From: Neoarius graeffei
Lineage: Eukaryota > Chordata > Actinopteri > Siluriformes > Ariidae
Assembly (NCBI RefSeq): GCF_027579695.1
Contig: NC_083570.1
Location: forward strand, 4,805,001-4,869,000
DNA: 64,000 bases
Direction of reading: 5' to 3'
Positions 45,566-55,784 of this stretch are shown one piece after another. Position 1 is the stretch's first letter. Every line of letters begins with the position of its first letter. Under the pieces are notes generated by a model. It was not told where the DNA came from and did no database searches. It was given only the letters and a program-made list of their open reading frames with translations. Both the position numbers and the translations under genes were made by a program.

Positions 45566-46231
45566 CTGGTGGGGGGGAAAGGAAAAAGGAAAAAGTAAGA
45601 TCTACTGAAATGTCCTTACGATAAAAAGTAGAAATTTTTTTTAACATTTATTTAAACAACCAGGAGGAGTTTGCAGTTTGCTATTTGGGGGTGTGACCTT
45701 TTTTCTTTTTTTTTTGCAACTTTCTAAAATAAAAGCCATAAGTGTGTCACTACACCCTATGGTTTAATTGATTAAACCTGATATGGGGTTTGAATCCCAC
45801 CTCTGGCAGGACAAACAAACTTCTTTTCTTTCAAACATATTTAGTTTGTTTAAAACTGCAAGTGAGAGACAAACTTAGTTCGTTTCTTTAAAACATAAAA
45901 TGAGCAACGGATTTTGTGTCTTTCAGACCGAAATAAAAACAGGATAACGCTGATTGTTCATTAGTGAGAAGACATGTATGTATGTATTGTTAATGGAAAG
46001 AGACAAATTATTTTTTGATCCTGTTTGAATTGAGCCTTGATTCACAAATACAGTATATCGATGTTGTCGATTTAAAAGATAAGTTTGCTAGTCAGGGAAG
46101 TCGAAGTTTATTGTAAAACTATTGAAGTAAAAGCCTGTGAAAATACGTAATTATAAAGACAACTCACATAAGTGACGTTGTCTTGTTCAGCATTCACAGA
46201 AAGCCAGTCCTACAAGCAGCTCTCACGGACT

Positions 46232-46652
46232 TAAAGGGATAGTTCGGATCTTTTGACATGAAGCTGTATGACATCCTTATTAGCAGTGTCGTGCATCAAC
46301 AGTGACTTTCCCCCTACTGCGTCCTGTGAGCAGAGTTCCGGCCTGGGCTTGGTGTTGAAATACATAGTTCTGGCTGGTTGGCTGGGGTCGCAAAAATAAA
46401 GCGTTTTGCTTCTCAAAACAATATGCATTCAAAAGAGTAATACATTTGTATCACAAAACCGTGTGAACACTGTACACACTGTAAACAGGTGCGGCTGTCG
46501 GCAGCATAGGTTGGCAGGCGGCATTTCAACACCCAAACCGGCCGGAACTCTGCTCACAGGACGCAGTAGGGGGAAAGTCACTGTTGATGCACGACACTGC
46601 TAATAAGGATGTCATACAGCTTCATGTCAAAAGATCCGAACTATCCCTTTAA
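46232..46652. mobile_element. Palindromic TTAA MITE
   Basis: TTAAAGGGATAGTTCGGATC at the left is mirrored by its inverse at the right, with TTAA at both edges. Arms of about 120 bases match almost perfectly (for example GACTTTCCCCCTACTGCGTC and its inverse). The centre is about 180 bases of unrelated sequence. TTAA target sites are typical of piggyBac- and Kolobok-type elements. Confidence 0.85.
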
Positions 46653-48013
46653 CTGACTAACTCTTCTTTCACAGTGCTGCAGCTCTCAACAACAGCAGAC
46701 TTGTAGTCATTTTCATCTCTTTTAATACTTTTCCCCTCATTATGTGTCGAGCTAACGGCTATGTCGCTGTTAATGACAACGGTTCTTTACTATATCTACA
46801 ACAAGCTATGACTTTCTTTACTTGTAAAATCATCTTTTAAATTGACAAACATCATATGTGTGATTCACGGCTCAATTCAAACAGACTCAAGAAATAATTT
46901 GTCTCTCACCATTGACTGCCATACAAACCTTTTCTGAAATAAGGTCCCATGGGGCACACCGGAAGGAGCGTGACTTCGGCTCACGGTAAAAATATTTACA
47001 AATCTGTGCGGAGAGTTGTGTCTGTATCGATTGTAAATGTGAAAAAGAATCACATGCACACAAATCACCACACACATTTGCAGCAGAAGTGCAGCAAAAG
47101 TCACGTGTGAAAAGACAGCCAACTGAGAGGCCCATGTGAGTTGTAACTGATGACTTGTTTGTATTTCCAGCTCTTGGAGCAAAACACTTTGACTTTTCCA
47201 CCAAGGCTTTAAAAGATTTGTCTACACTTACAGATCTCCATCATAATGTAAGGGATAGTGGATATCATTGACTAATATCTTGTCTTATATATCGCAGTTG
47301 ATACTTACTAATGGTAGACTTGTCTCTCTGTTGGGTGCCTGTTCTCTGCCGTAAACCTTGTTCAAACGCTTGATCTACAAAAAATATAAGCAAATTTCTC
47401 ATCATTAGCAGTTATCAGTGTTGGAAATGAGAATGTAAAAATATTAAGAAATAAACAGGCAGTTACACATGCATAACACACATAAGGCCAAATATAACAT
47501 CTCTCTAACATCTCTCCAAGACAAGCATAAGCCTTATCATATACTGTATTTCTGTGTAATTTAGGGGGGAGCTAATGTAAAAATCTTCAAAGCAGTTTGA
47601 TATCAAAGTCCAGTGTGTAGTATTTTGTGGTATTTAGTCCATATAGGGGACCTGAAAGAAATGGAATATAATATTTATACGCTGTTTTTCTTAGCATATA
47701 ACTGCATGAAAATAAGCATCATCACCTTGCCTTGACGAGCGTCTCTGGAATTAGAATGAGAAGCATCAGTGAATTTATATAGTATGTATATAAGTACATG
47801 GAACTTAACATAAATGTTGATTCATTCCAACTTGGATGTATTGCTAGGTATTCATTAAGTGAATAAATATCCATTAATCAAGCAGTTACTGTTTTTGTTC
47901 TCCGTCAAAATCCCACAACTCAGATTCGGTCAAAATAAAATGGCAAGCAGATGTAAAATAATCCAGGTAATAATCCAGGTAATCCATTAGTGCTCAGATA
48001 GTCCACTAGTGGA
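46653..48013. other. Non-coding stretch; one candidate exon
   Basis: Nothing is firmly recognised here. On the minus strand, 47309-47374 looks like a 66-base exon: TTTTTTGTAG acceptor, open frame, GTAAGTATC donor. Its product is unknown and it could be chance. Confidence 0.25.
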
Positions 48014-48021
48014 CCGACTGA

Positions 48022-49049
48022 CAGGGTTGCCAGATACTGCTGATGTTTTCCAGCCCAAAATATGTTCAAAACCCGCCAACATGCACTTAAAACAGCCCAA
48101 AATGTAAAATGGACTTGATGCCTATCTTGTAAAGTAAAAATATGCAGCTAAAGTCCAGTATACTATTTGTAAATTGAACAAATAGCAGCATGAGCCCGTC
48201 AGTGCTGGAGGTGAAGAATCTGCTGTCTGGTACTCGGCTCCGTGTGGTTCAATCAGATTATAACTCTGCAATCATCTGCTGTGTTCTGAATCCTACATGC
48301 ACCAGTAGGTGGCGCACACGCAGAATATTATGTAGGCTATGTTAGGCTACGATGCATATCTAACATCTGCATTGCTGAGGTTATTTATTTTTTATTTATT
48401 TATCTTTTTTGTTTTATTAATTTTATAGGCCTAGTTATTCTGCTTAATTTATTTTTGTCTACATCCATGTCTTTTCTTCATCTGTTATCCTGATTTTTGT
48501 GGATTTGTTAGATTGTACCTGTTTTATATACTTCAATTAAAAAAAAAGTTAGGCTGCGATGCATGGCTGAATGTAACATGAGAAGAGAAAATGGAGAATG
48601 GATTGCGTCATTCTTATTTACTAGTTTATGAGTTCAGTTTCTGCACTACATTACACACATTCATATTAGTCTTACAGTTACATCGACTTTTTTTTTGTTT
48701 AAATAATACTGAATGAGATTAATGTTTATTGTTAATGATTAATTTAGGCCAATGCTCGATTTTGGTTGTTTAAAATACCTAAGGGGTGCTGGGTAAACTA
48801 GGTTTCTGACTTGCCTCAGTTGAACAAAGAGAGCTGTTTTTCCTGATTTCCTTCGCATATTCAAGAACATCATTCGGCTTAGGTGTTTACATTCTCTCCC
48901 ATCTCTGCTTTCTAGTGGGAGTGAAACTATATAAACATCTGATAAAAACCCGCCGAACTAACGTCAAACCCGCCCAATTTTTGTCAACCAGCCCAAGCCA
49001 TTTTTCACCCGCAAAGTAGAATTCAAAACCGCCCAATCTGGCAACACTG
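48022..49049. mobile_element. Non-autonomous hAT element with perfect 8-base target duplication
   Basis: Left end CAGGGTTGCCAGAT and right end, inverted, CAGTGTTGCCAGAT. CCGACTGA occurs on both sides (48014-48021 and 49050-49057). Subterminal CCCGCC/GGCGGG and CAGCCCA motifs repeat near both ends. The body is AT-rich and non-coding. Confidence 0.95.
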
Positions 49050-49057
49050 CCGACTGA

Positions 49058-50289
49058 CGCTCGCGCCGTATCCAGAGCCATAGAGATCTACCGATCGCTC
49101 TGCCGGATCCAACTGACGGATTTTCAAAAAAGAAGGCGCGCGCACAGTTGTCATTGGCCAGTTTTCTTGATGAGAGCCACTTCAACCAATCACATTCAAA
49201 GCAACGTGGTATCTTTTTCTTTATCGAGAAAAGGTGATAAAGAAAATAAATTTTTATTTGTAGGCTGATCAGTTCCATAAGCATCTCTCTCTCTGTCACA
49301 CACTATATACTGCATTATGTGTAAAGCACTATATAAACAAAGGTGAGTTGACTTCACTTAATTTAATCAAAATATCAAACGCATCAATATTTTACTCGCA
49401 TTCCAGAATCTGGACATCATTTAGGTTTTCATGGCGCTGTCATTTTCACTGTGCTGAACAGCACATAAAGGGCTATTCCAGTTCAATGCAACACAATAGA
49501 TAGACATTATTTTAATCTACATTGGAATTTATAAATGCTAACCCACTCATAACTTTTTATTTCATCATCTGAATTCAAGCTTTACCCATCCACAAGTTTA
49601 CCGATTGCACGTGAGCGTGCCACTGCCCTGTTTCTGACCGCCCCTTCCCCCGCACGTGACGCTGCCAGACAGCGTCGACAGCCAACCGGAAGACGCGCCA
49701 GATGTGGCTCCGCCCTCCAGAGAGAGCCTGACCGACGCTCAGAAGGGAAGAAACAAAGCCAAGTGTATATGACAGCACTGTGTCAACTCGCCGCCGCCGG
49801 GAACTTTTCTAACTACTCCGCATATTAGAATATAAATGTTTATTGAAGCTGCTTATAAAGCGAGTTTGCGAGCAATTTAAACAAGCCAGCCATCAGTGCA
49901 TGCATCATTCTTTGTGATAATTCACATCCATTAGGCATTTCCAGTATTGTTGATGCGTAACATTTGAAAAGATTGAACTCAGTCTCGCACCCTATTTTTC
50001 CCTGATAATTCTACATTGTGAACAACGAATTCATGTTAAATTAGTCGAATAAAAATCAACCAGACAAACGTTGCTGTCCATAAATTCCAGCACAAATAGT
50101 GTCCATTTCAAAAAGGCACAAACTTCTAAAGTAGATAAACAGCGTCTTAAAGCTGTATATCGCAGTTTATAGTCAAAGTCTAGAGCAGCTTTTATCTGGA
50201 TCAAACAGTCATAACTTTAATAGATATTTGATAGATTGTAGCCGCTTAGTCCTTTTTTACCTGTTGAAATAACTGAAATTCACTGCTGA
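49058..50289. other. Non-coding stretch, nothing recognised
   Basis: No supported gene. There is a GC-richer patch at about 49590-49800 and an imperfect inverted repeat near 49210-49240 (TTTTTCTTTATC and GATAAAGAAAA). Confidence 0.4.
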
Positions 50290-50420
50290 CTACAATTATA
50301 TAGATCCTAACGTGTGGGAATGGTTTAAGGTCAAACAAATAGCAGTTGCCAAGGGTCAAACACTTTCACGGATAAGGAAACAAGAACAAAAGGATCTGAT
50401 TGATAAAATTAATACACAAC
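50290..50420 (+). pseudogene. L1/Tx1-type LINE ORF2 fragment
   Basis: The frame reads WEWFKVKQIAVAKGQTLSRI and continues EQKDLIDKIN. The same block, slightly diverged, occurs in the LINE at 61661-61745. It is cut at about 50421 by sequence starting CAGGCACGTGCAC, which looks like one end of a hAT-type repeat (to about 50520). Confidence 0.6.
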
Positions 50421-50816
50421 CAGGCACGTGCACACATAGGGCTTTAGGGGTGCTTGAGCCCCTGCCCTTTTTGCCTCGAATTAAATGTTGCCCTTTTAAA
50501 TCTGCTTGTTAACTTGTTTGGCTGGGTGACCATTCTCATAGCAGCAACACTGATAAGGCAGTGGATCTGTCACTGGTAGCAGTGGATCAGTGTGGCCCTC
50601 TGATGGACCCTTTCCACTGATGGATGTGGTAGAGAGGGGTCAGAAATTATACAACAAATGGGCTACAGTTACACCGAAAATGTGCACTTACTGTATTTAT
50701 AAACTGTATTACGCATCATGCAAATGTAAAACAAACACTATGAAAAAAACTGAAGCATCATCTTTAATCAAAAAATATTTATTTAATCATCTTTAATAAA
50801 AATATTTACTAAAAAC

Positions 50817-51575
50817 CAGGGGCGTCACTAGGCCTTTTTTACTGGGGCACGTGCCCCAGTAAAAATCAGTTGTGCCCCAGTAAGAAAATGTTGAAAGATT
50901 TTCGTAACAAACTAGTTTCTTTGGCAGATCATTTATCTACTGTAAGTTGTAGGACAGAGTGTGTTTCAAACTTCTATCGCCTCTTCTTTCTAACTAATTT
51001 TCTGATTGGTCTGGGAGATTCTCACTGTAAACATAGCGTGCGTGCGGCGTGCCATGAGTCCATTTAGCCTACTGGAGAGATGAGTCTACTCTTTGGATGA
51101 GTCAGAGAACGGGCTCTGGATGAGTTAAGGTAGCGCGAAGTTTTTGCAACAAAACTAATCAAACCGTATTCTAACAAACCCATTAAACTACATCGAATTA
51201 AACGATATTAAAGTACTTTTCCAGATGGAGATCAGACAATTCTTCTCACGAAGCAGAGACGGGGCAGGGAAACAGTGACAGATGAGGAGGAGGGTGAGAG
51301 AGGTACGATTAAGGTTGGAGGCTATGTGCTAGTCAGTCATAACTAACCAGCTAAGTTCGTGAATCGTGAGAGTTGAGGTGACACGTTTAGCATCAGCATG
51401 CATTAAAAGCCCAAATGCCAACAATAAATTTTTTGGGGACTGGGATGTGTTTTCCGTCTCGTTGACCTATTCCTCGCATTTTCATCCACGAGAGCATGAG
51501 AATTATCCACTTTGCATAGGTTGGGGACAGGAACGTTAAGGTGCATTGTGCAGGGGGGCATTTTGTGTGTGTGTC

Positions 51576-51607
<32 letters not shown>

Positions 51608-51641
51608 CCCCAGTAAAGCTTAATTCCTACTGACGCCCCTG
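50817..51641. mobile_element. Non-autonomous hAT element with perfect 8-base target duplication
   Basis: Left end CAGGGGCGTCACTAGG and right end, inverted, CAGGGGCGTCAGTAGG. CTAAAAAC occurs on both sides (50809-50816 and 51642-51649). TACTGGGGCAC is repeated just inside each end. A run of 27 G lies at 51576-51602. It has no coding capacity. It is inserted in AT-rich sequence downstream of the BTG-like gene. Confidence 0.95.
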
Positions 51642-51687
51642 CTAAAAACAATATCATCTAAATATTTACGAATAATAAAAATCTTAG

Positions 51688-51750
51688 TATTTACAAATAA
51701 AATTATCAAAATATTTACAAGTAATAAAATAATAAATCAAAATATTTACA
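51688..51750 (-). promoter_or_regulatory. Three UGUAAAUA (Pumilio-type) motifs in the probable 3' UTR of the BTG-like gene
   Basis: On the minus strand TGTAAATA occurs at 51695-51688, 51719-51712 and 51750-51743. This matches the Pumilio recognition consensus UGUANAUA exactly. It is about 150-270 bases downstream of the BTG-like stop codons. Diverged versions (CGTAAATATTT, AGTAAATATTT) lie beyond. They could also be a degenerate AT-rich repeat. Confidence 0.35.
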
Positions 51751-51957
51751 AATGAAATAAAAATTAATTTACAGGCGTTAAAATAAGGAACTTAACCAAA
51801 ATACATCCAATAAATTGGATATATACGTGCAGCGAGACCAGTCATTAAAATCATCGTTTAAAATGTCAAACAGATGTGGGCCAGATGTGCTGAGAGATTA
51901 GCTGGAGACGGTCATCACAGAGTTGAGATGAGTCTCCAGCGGCAGTGGTGTGGACTC

Positions 51958-52678
51958 CTACAGCACACCTATGGACCCGTTCTCCCCGATCCGGTAGGAC
52001 ACTTCGTAGGGGTCGACCCACACTGTCAGCTCACACGGTAAGAGGGCGCGAACCTGCTCCATGCTGAGACCACTGGTGTAAGCAGCCTTCCCTACTAGCG
52101 GCTCCATCCTGCGATTGATTCTGAGGCATCGATATCCCGAACCTCTGAACGGTGCGGCAGGGAACCAGTGGTGCTCATAATGCTCTGGAATCAAAGAAAA
52201 CAGACTTTTAAAAACTCTGTTCAACTCGCAGATTGTTTTAAGAATAGATTTGTTATTAGAATATCATGACTATCATTCACTTGGGATGAGGCTCTCGAGA
52301 AAGGCAGCATTTCTGGGCAGTGTTAATGCTCCCGAGATAAAAATCTGTCCGCCATTAAATCTAGGTCTTTATACATCACTGACTTTAACTGAATGCCACA
52401 CTAATAAGCTTTCCCTTTTTCTCAGACCACAGCAAGGAGTCGGTATAATTGTAAAGGTATTTCAGTGAAAATGAAAAAGAAGTAGATCGAATAAAGACTA
52501 AATATGATGTGGATCCTTTTGTCAGAAGTCACAGGTGTGTAATGTGGTGTTTAATCTCACCTCCTAACGCCTCTTCCAGAGAACGGCTGAAGTGTTGGAG
52601 CTGTTTTTCGGACAGAGGTCCTCTTCCTCTCAGTAATCCGGTGATGAAGGTCACCGCTGTGGTCACCTCGACTTTCAT
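51958..52678 (-). CDS. BTG/TOB-family antiproliferative protein (BTG1/2-like), with an in-frame TAG before the usual C-terminus
   Basis: Two coding exons: 52678-52561 (118 bases, [20 protein letters not shown]...) and 52184-51958, with GT/AG boundaries. A likely non-coding 5' exon lies at about 52905-52803. The product is 114 residues to the TAG. Box A ([20 protein letters not shown]) and Box B ([20 protein letters not shown]) are conserved. Family members act as adaptors between CCR4-NOT deadenylase subunits and transcription or RNA-binding factors, and restrain proliferation. BTG1/2 normally continue VLYE; here VL is followed by TAG (51960-51958). The same frame then continues for 19 codons (ESTPLPLETH..., ending VMTVSS, as in BTG2-type tails) to TAA at 51900-51898. 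It may be a nonsense allele, a recent pseudogene or a read-through gene. It may be the fish btg5-type paralogue. Confidence 0.85.
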
Positions 52679-52802
52679 GCTGAAATATTTTCGTAAACTG
52701 CAAAATATCAGACAGTCATGCGATTAGTGTGTGTCGTGTTAGTAGATTATTAAAACTTAAAAAAACAATACAAATCACTCAGTTAGTACAAGGTGACTTA
52801 CT

Positions 52803-52940
52803 CGGAAGGAGAAGATTAAACCGCTGATAGCCGCTGATGAATTGCTGATAAGTTGCTGATGATCGCTGGAAACTCGCTGTTACTCGCTGTGAAGGTTTGT
52901 GTCGCTCTGAAGCTCTGTGTGGATGTGTGGCTCTTATATA
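52803..52940 (-). promoter_or_regulatory. TATA promoter and non-coding first exon of the BTG-like gene
   Basis: On the minus strand TATATAAG at 52940-52933, flanked by GC-containing sequence (GCTATATAAGAGC), is a strong TATA box. Transcription would start near 52905. The first exon would end at about 52803 with a GTAAGT donor. A TTTTGCAG acceptor lies about 20 bases upstream of the ATG (near 52697). The 5' UTR carries several CGCTG/AGCAA repeats. Confidence 0.65.
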
Positions 52941-53011
52941 GCTGCAGATTTTGAAACATAACTAATTAAACTGTCTTCTTTTAAACTAATTGAACTAATG
53001 AAATTGTCTGA

Positions 53012-53066
53012 GTCATGTGACCTAGGTTTTCCCCTAAACTTTAGGGGAAAACCCAGGTCATGTGAC
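53012..53066. repeat. Inverted repeat upstream of the BTG-like promoter
   Basis: Left arm 53012-53037 and right arm 53041-53066 pair over 26 bases with about three mismatches, around a 3-base loop. The core is GGTTTTCCCCTAA/TTAGGGGAAAACC. It lies about 75 bases upstream of the TATA box. It may be a small hairpin repeat or a regulatory element. Confidence 0.8.
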
Positions 53067-53109
53067 TAGGTGACATCAGCTCCCTGAGAGAGAGAGAGCA
53101 TCCTGATCG

Positions 53110-53505
53110 CTCTGTGTTGCTCAGTAGCCCATGCGTACTACTTCAGGAAACCCATTCAAAGGAATCAGACAAAGTTTTGGACAACTCAATGGTGAGGCAA
53201 TTTTTTTCCCCACATGGTACATCAAGATCAGCAGGCGTTGCAATTTTACTCAATATCTCACTGGGGAAAATAATTGCCACCAAAAGTAGTAACAATGGCC
53301 ATTGGGTAATATGTGTACTCCAAATAGACAATTCTACACTAATTTTAGGAAATGTTTATGGACGCTAACATAGCACAAAACAGAACCCTTCTTACAGAGA
53401 TTAGAGAAGTTATTTTGCAGTTTAAAATTAAATATGTAACTGGAAATATAATATCGGGAGGGGACTGGAATATGGTGAAGGATGAAGGACTAGACAGACT
53501 TCCTA
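53110..53505 (+). pseudogene. L1/Tx1-type LINE endonuclease fragment
   Basis: One frame reads LQETHSKESDKVL, then FFSPHGTSRSAGVAILLN, STLILGNVYG and, after a frame change and stops, GGDWNMV and LDRLPSR. These are the IQETH, AILLN and GDxN blocks of an L1-type endonuclease. It is cut at 53505, where finTRIM-derived sequence begins. It overlaps in content with the LINE at 59520-60012, so it is a separate copy. Confidence 0.75.
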
Positions 53506-53757
53506 GTAGATGGACACACCAGCACGGCTCCACTCCACCTCCCAGTAACAGCGTCCACACACACTCTCCTTACACAACACCTGCCACCAGGAATCAAATC
53601 TCTCTGGATGATCAGAGTAACGCTGCTCTCTCTCACTGACTCTCACCGCTCTGTTCTTCTCAGCCAGAATGAGGAGACGATGTGCCGTGTTGGGATCCAG
53701 AGTCAGATAACAGAAATCTAAAATAAAAGAGAAAAACAAACTGAACAATGTGAACAT
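53506..53757 (-). pseudogene. Partial duplicate of the finTRIM B30.2 exon and its intron edge
   Basis: The sequence is close to 8690-8940, the first part of the last exon of the finTRIM gene plus its upstream intron. The encoded part, FCYLTLDPNTAHRLLIL through SERFDSW-like PERFDSWWQVLCKESVCG, matches the PRY half of B30.2. The splice acceptor is retained (near 53717). It stops at the junction with the L1 fragment, so the SPRY half is missing. Short stretches of the same intron reappear at 54229-54256 and 54886-54918. Confidence 0.85.
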
Positions 53758-54949
53758 GTTGGGTTTATTTCACAAAATATATTGATGTGAAGTGTGTAGG
53801 CCTGTCGTGATATTTGATATACCGACTTATTGTACGGTAAATGAAAATGAACTCGGTAATTTTTCCACCGTGGTTTTGGCATTTCCGTGCTGTCCATCTC
53901 CATAGGGAAGTCTCCAGAGTATTAGTTTGACCCAATGACTGAATAAAACACTGCACTGTTTTCTGTCATCTCGCGTGGCTCTCTGTCAGAGGCGGGGCTT
54001 CCCAGCATGCAACAGTTATCCAGCCAGGGGATCCACTGAATGGGGAAAAGACAACAACACAGTGCTCCGCTGTACAGACCATAGGTGTAGAATTGGGTCT
54101 GGACAGGATGGACGGGTCCCTACCAATATTTCTGATTGGAGAAAATAAAAATCTGCTCCGTGCGCGGTACACAAAGGGTTCCTGTAGGTTTCCACTGGGC
54201 GGAACCATGCAAAATTCACTCATGAATATTCACTCTGGGGGCGTGGTCACGGAAACAACATGCCTGTTCGGCTACCATATCAATTAGGAAGTGCGGTTGC
54301 AATGCAGTGAGCGGCTGCTAGCTATCAAACTGTCCTTGAGGTATGCAGCATTAGATTAGCTCGGAAAATTAATCAGTTCACAACAGTTCGGATTCAGTGT
54401 GTAAAAACGACAACATATGAATATGACTGTTTTCTAAGTTTGTGTGGCATGTAAATAACAATCCGACTTGATACAAAAACTGGTGTTCATTAAGGTCACA
54501 AAGATATTATTAAATCATATCAGATTGTGCTAATGTTGGTTAATATTGCACCGAGTCTTGCTTGTGAAGTGCCTTCAAACTTTAGCAGCGCGCTAACCCT
54601 TAATTTGAAGCGCTTCAGTTAAGACCTGCAGAGCCCTGACCGAGTTTGGGTAACATGACACATGCAAATAACAACAACCCGATGGTGATGTGGACATTGT
54701 TCGAGGCCCAGACACCTTTTAATCAAATCAAACATTTTCACATAATAAGCAGAACAGCCTCTGCCTTCTGGATCAGAAATGTTTGGTGACTCCGCCTCTG
54801 TTTTGAAAATGTCACATACCGAGTCCACACAACCACTAAGCTGATTGGTTTTCGAGGCGGTTCATTTGAAAGCTGGAGGCCAAAAACTTTTCTCTGTAGA
54901 ACCCTGTCACTCCCCCCCCCCGCTCTCATACATGTCAACCTATAGAGAT
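53758..54949. other. Non-coding stretch with finTRIM intron remnants
   Basis: No gene is supported. Two short blocks match finTRIM intron 5 in the same order: GGGGGCGTGGTCACG near 54238, and CTTTTCTCTGTAGAACCCTG near 54888. The original intron has apparently been split by insertions. AGGCCTGTCGTGATAT near 53799 resembles the end of another repeat, seen inverted near 10150-10160. Confidence 0.5.
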
Positions 54950-55784
54950 CTTGCAGTCACGTGACCGGAAAGTACACAGCCGCCATCTTGTCGGTAAAAA
55001 ACACCGCTGAATACTGCTGCACTCGTGTACAGAATGGATCAATTTCAACCGACGGACTACACGGCTCATTTTTCTAATGAACAGATAACTAGATATATGT
55101 CTAAAATAAACGATCTACAGATTAGTGACCTTTATGGCTTACCGGACGGAGTTTTCACGACCGGATTTTGAACTGCCAGCGGAATACCCGGACGTGTATA
55201 ATTACCTCATTAACTTTCCCTCGCTGTTCAGTGGTGAAGCACTGTGTGCTTATAAATCTCTGGACAGTTATCTTTACAGAAATTCAGGATTTGTCAGCGA
55301 CTCAGATGTGGCATCTTGTAAACAAGAATCCTCATTGGATGGGTAAGTCACTTAAGTATTGAGTATAGCACTGACCAGCCGATTATAGAATAGAATAAGG
55401 TAATTCCAGCTGTAATTCCAAATCGTCCGTGTTGTTTACCATGGAGGCCGGCTCTGCCTGCAGCCTCGCTTTTGCTTCCGCTCCCGGCGCCGCCTCCTTC
55501 GCTTTGCTTCTGATAACAATCCACGGAGACCCCGCTGGTCTCGCTATCTCGTCCGGAATGTTGTGCATGCGATGGAAATCGCTACAAACCATCATTTTCT
55601 GCTGGAAACCCATGTCCAGTAAGTCCATACAGTTGTAGTGGATATTGAAGTCTGGTACAGTAGGGTTTTCCAGAAGAAAAGGTAGAAGTAAAAGCAGAAG
55701 TAGAAGTAGAAGGCGGAAATATGGCATTTGACCGACAAGATGGCGTCTGTCCCAATCTGGATCGGCTGTGACGTCACATGCAAG
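54950..55784 (+). mobile_element. Inverted-repeat element related to 42836-44120
   Basis: The ends are CTTGCAGTCACGTGACC (54950) and, inverted, CTTGCATGTGACGTCACAG (to 55784). GCCATCTTGTCGGT follows near both ends. Inside is an exon-like frame with the same domain as the exon at 43656-44132. No target duplication was identified. Confidence 0.65.
55034..55380 (+). pseudogene. Exon like the N-terminus of fish SWIM/YqaJ-type proteins, frameshifted
   Basis: It starts MDQFQPTDYTAHFSNEQITR at 55034 and reaches LYGLPDGVFTT, then shifts frame to continue FELPAEYPDVYNYLINFPSLF and LCAYKSLDSYLY. The blocks LPxGxFT, the DxYxY block and AYKSLDxYxY match the exon at 43656-44132 in order and spacing. One frameshift is visible near 55165. 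The function of the parent protein is not known to me beyond the likely nuclease-type domain. Confidence 0.5.

Noticed and set aside
46231-46603. Mirror-image small reading frames on both strands as genes
   Set aside because: They are the two arms of the TTAA MITE read in opposite directions.
49575-49778. GC-rich frame near 49600 as a gene or CpG island
   Set aside because: No domain, no splice sites and too short. The GC enrichment is local and modest.
51403-51657. Proline-run frame across the G-run at 51576
   Set aside because: The prolines come from the G-run inside a non-autonomous hAT element.
52951-53000. Any rRNA or tRNA gene in the window
   Set aside because: I scanned for tRNA-like A and B boxes and conserved rRNA words and found none convincing. 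A few SINE-like tails did not have a tRNA head.
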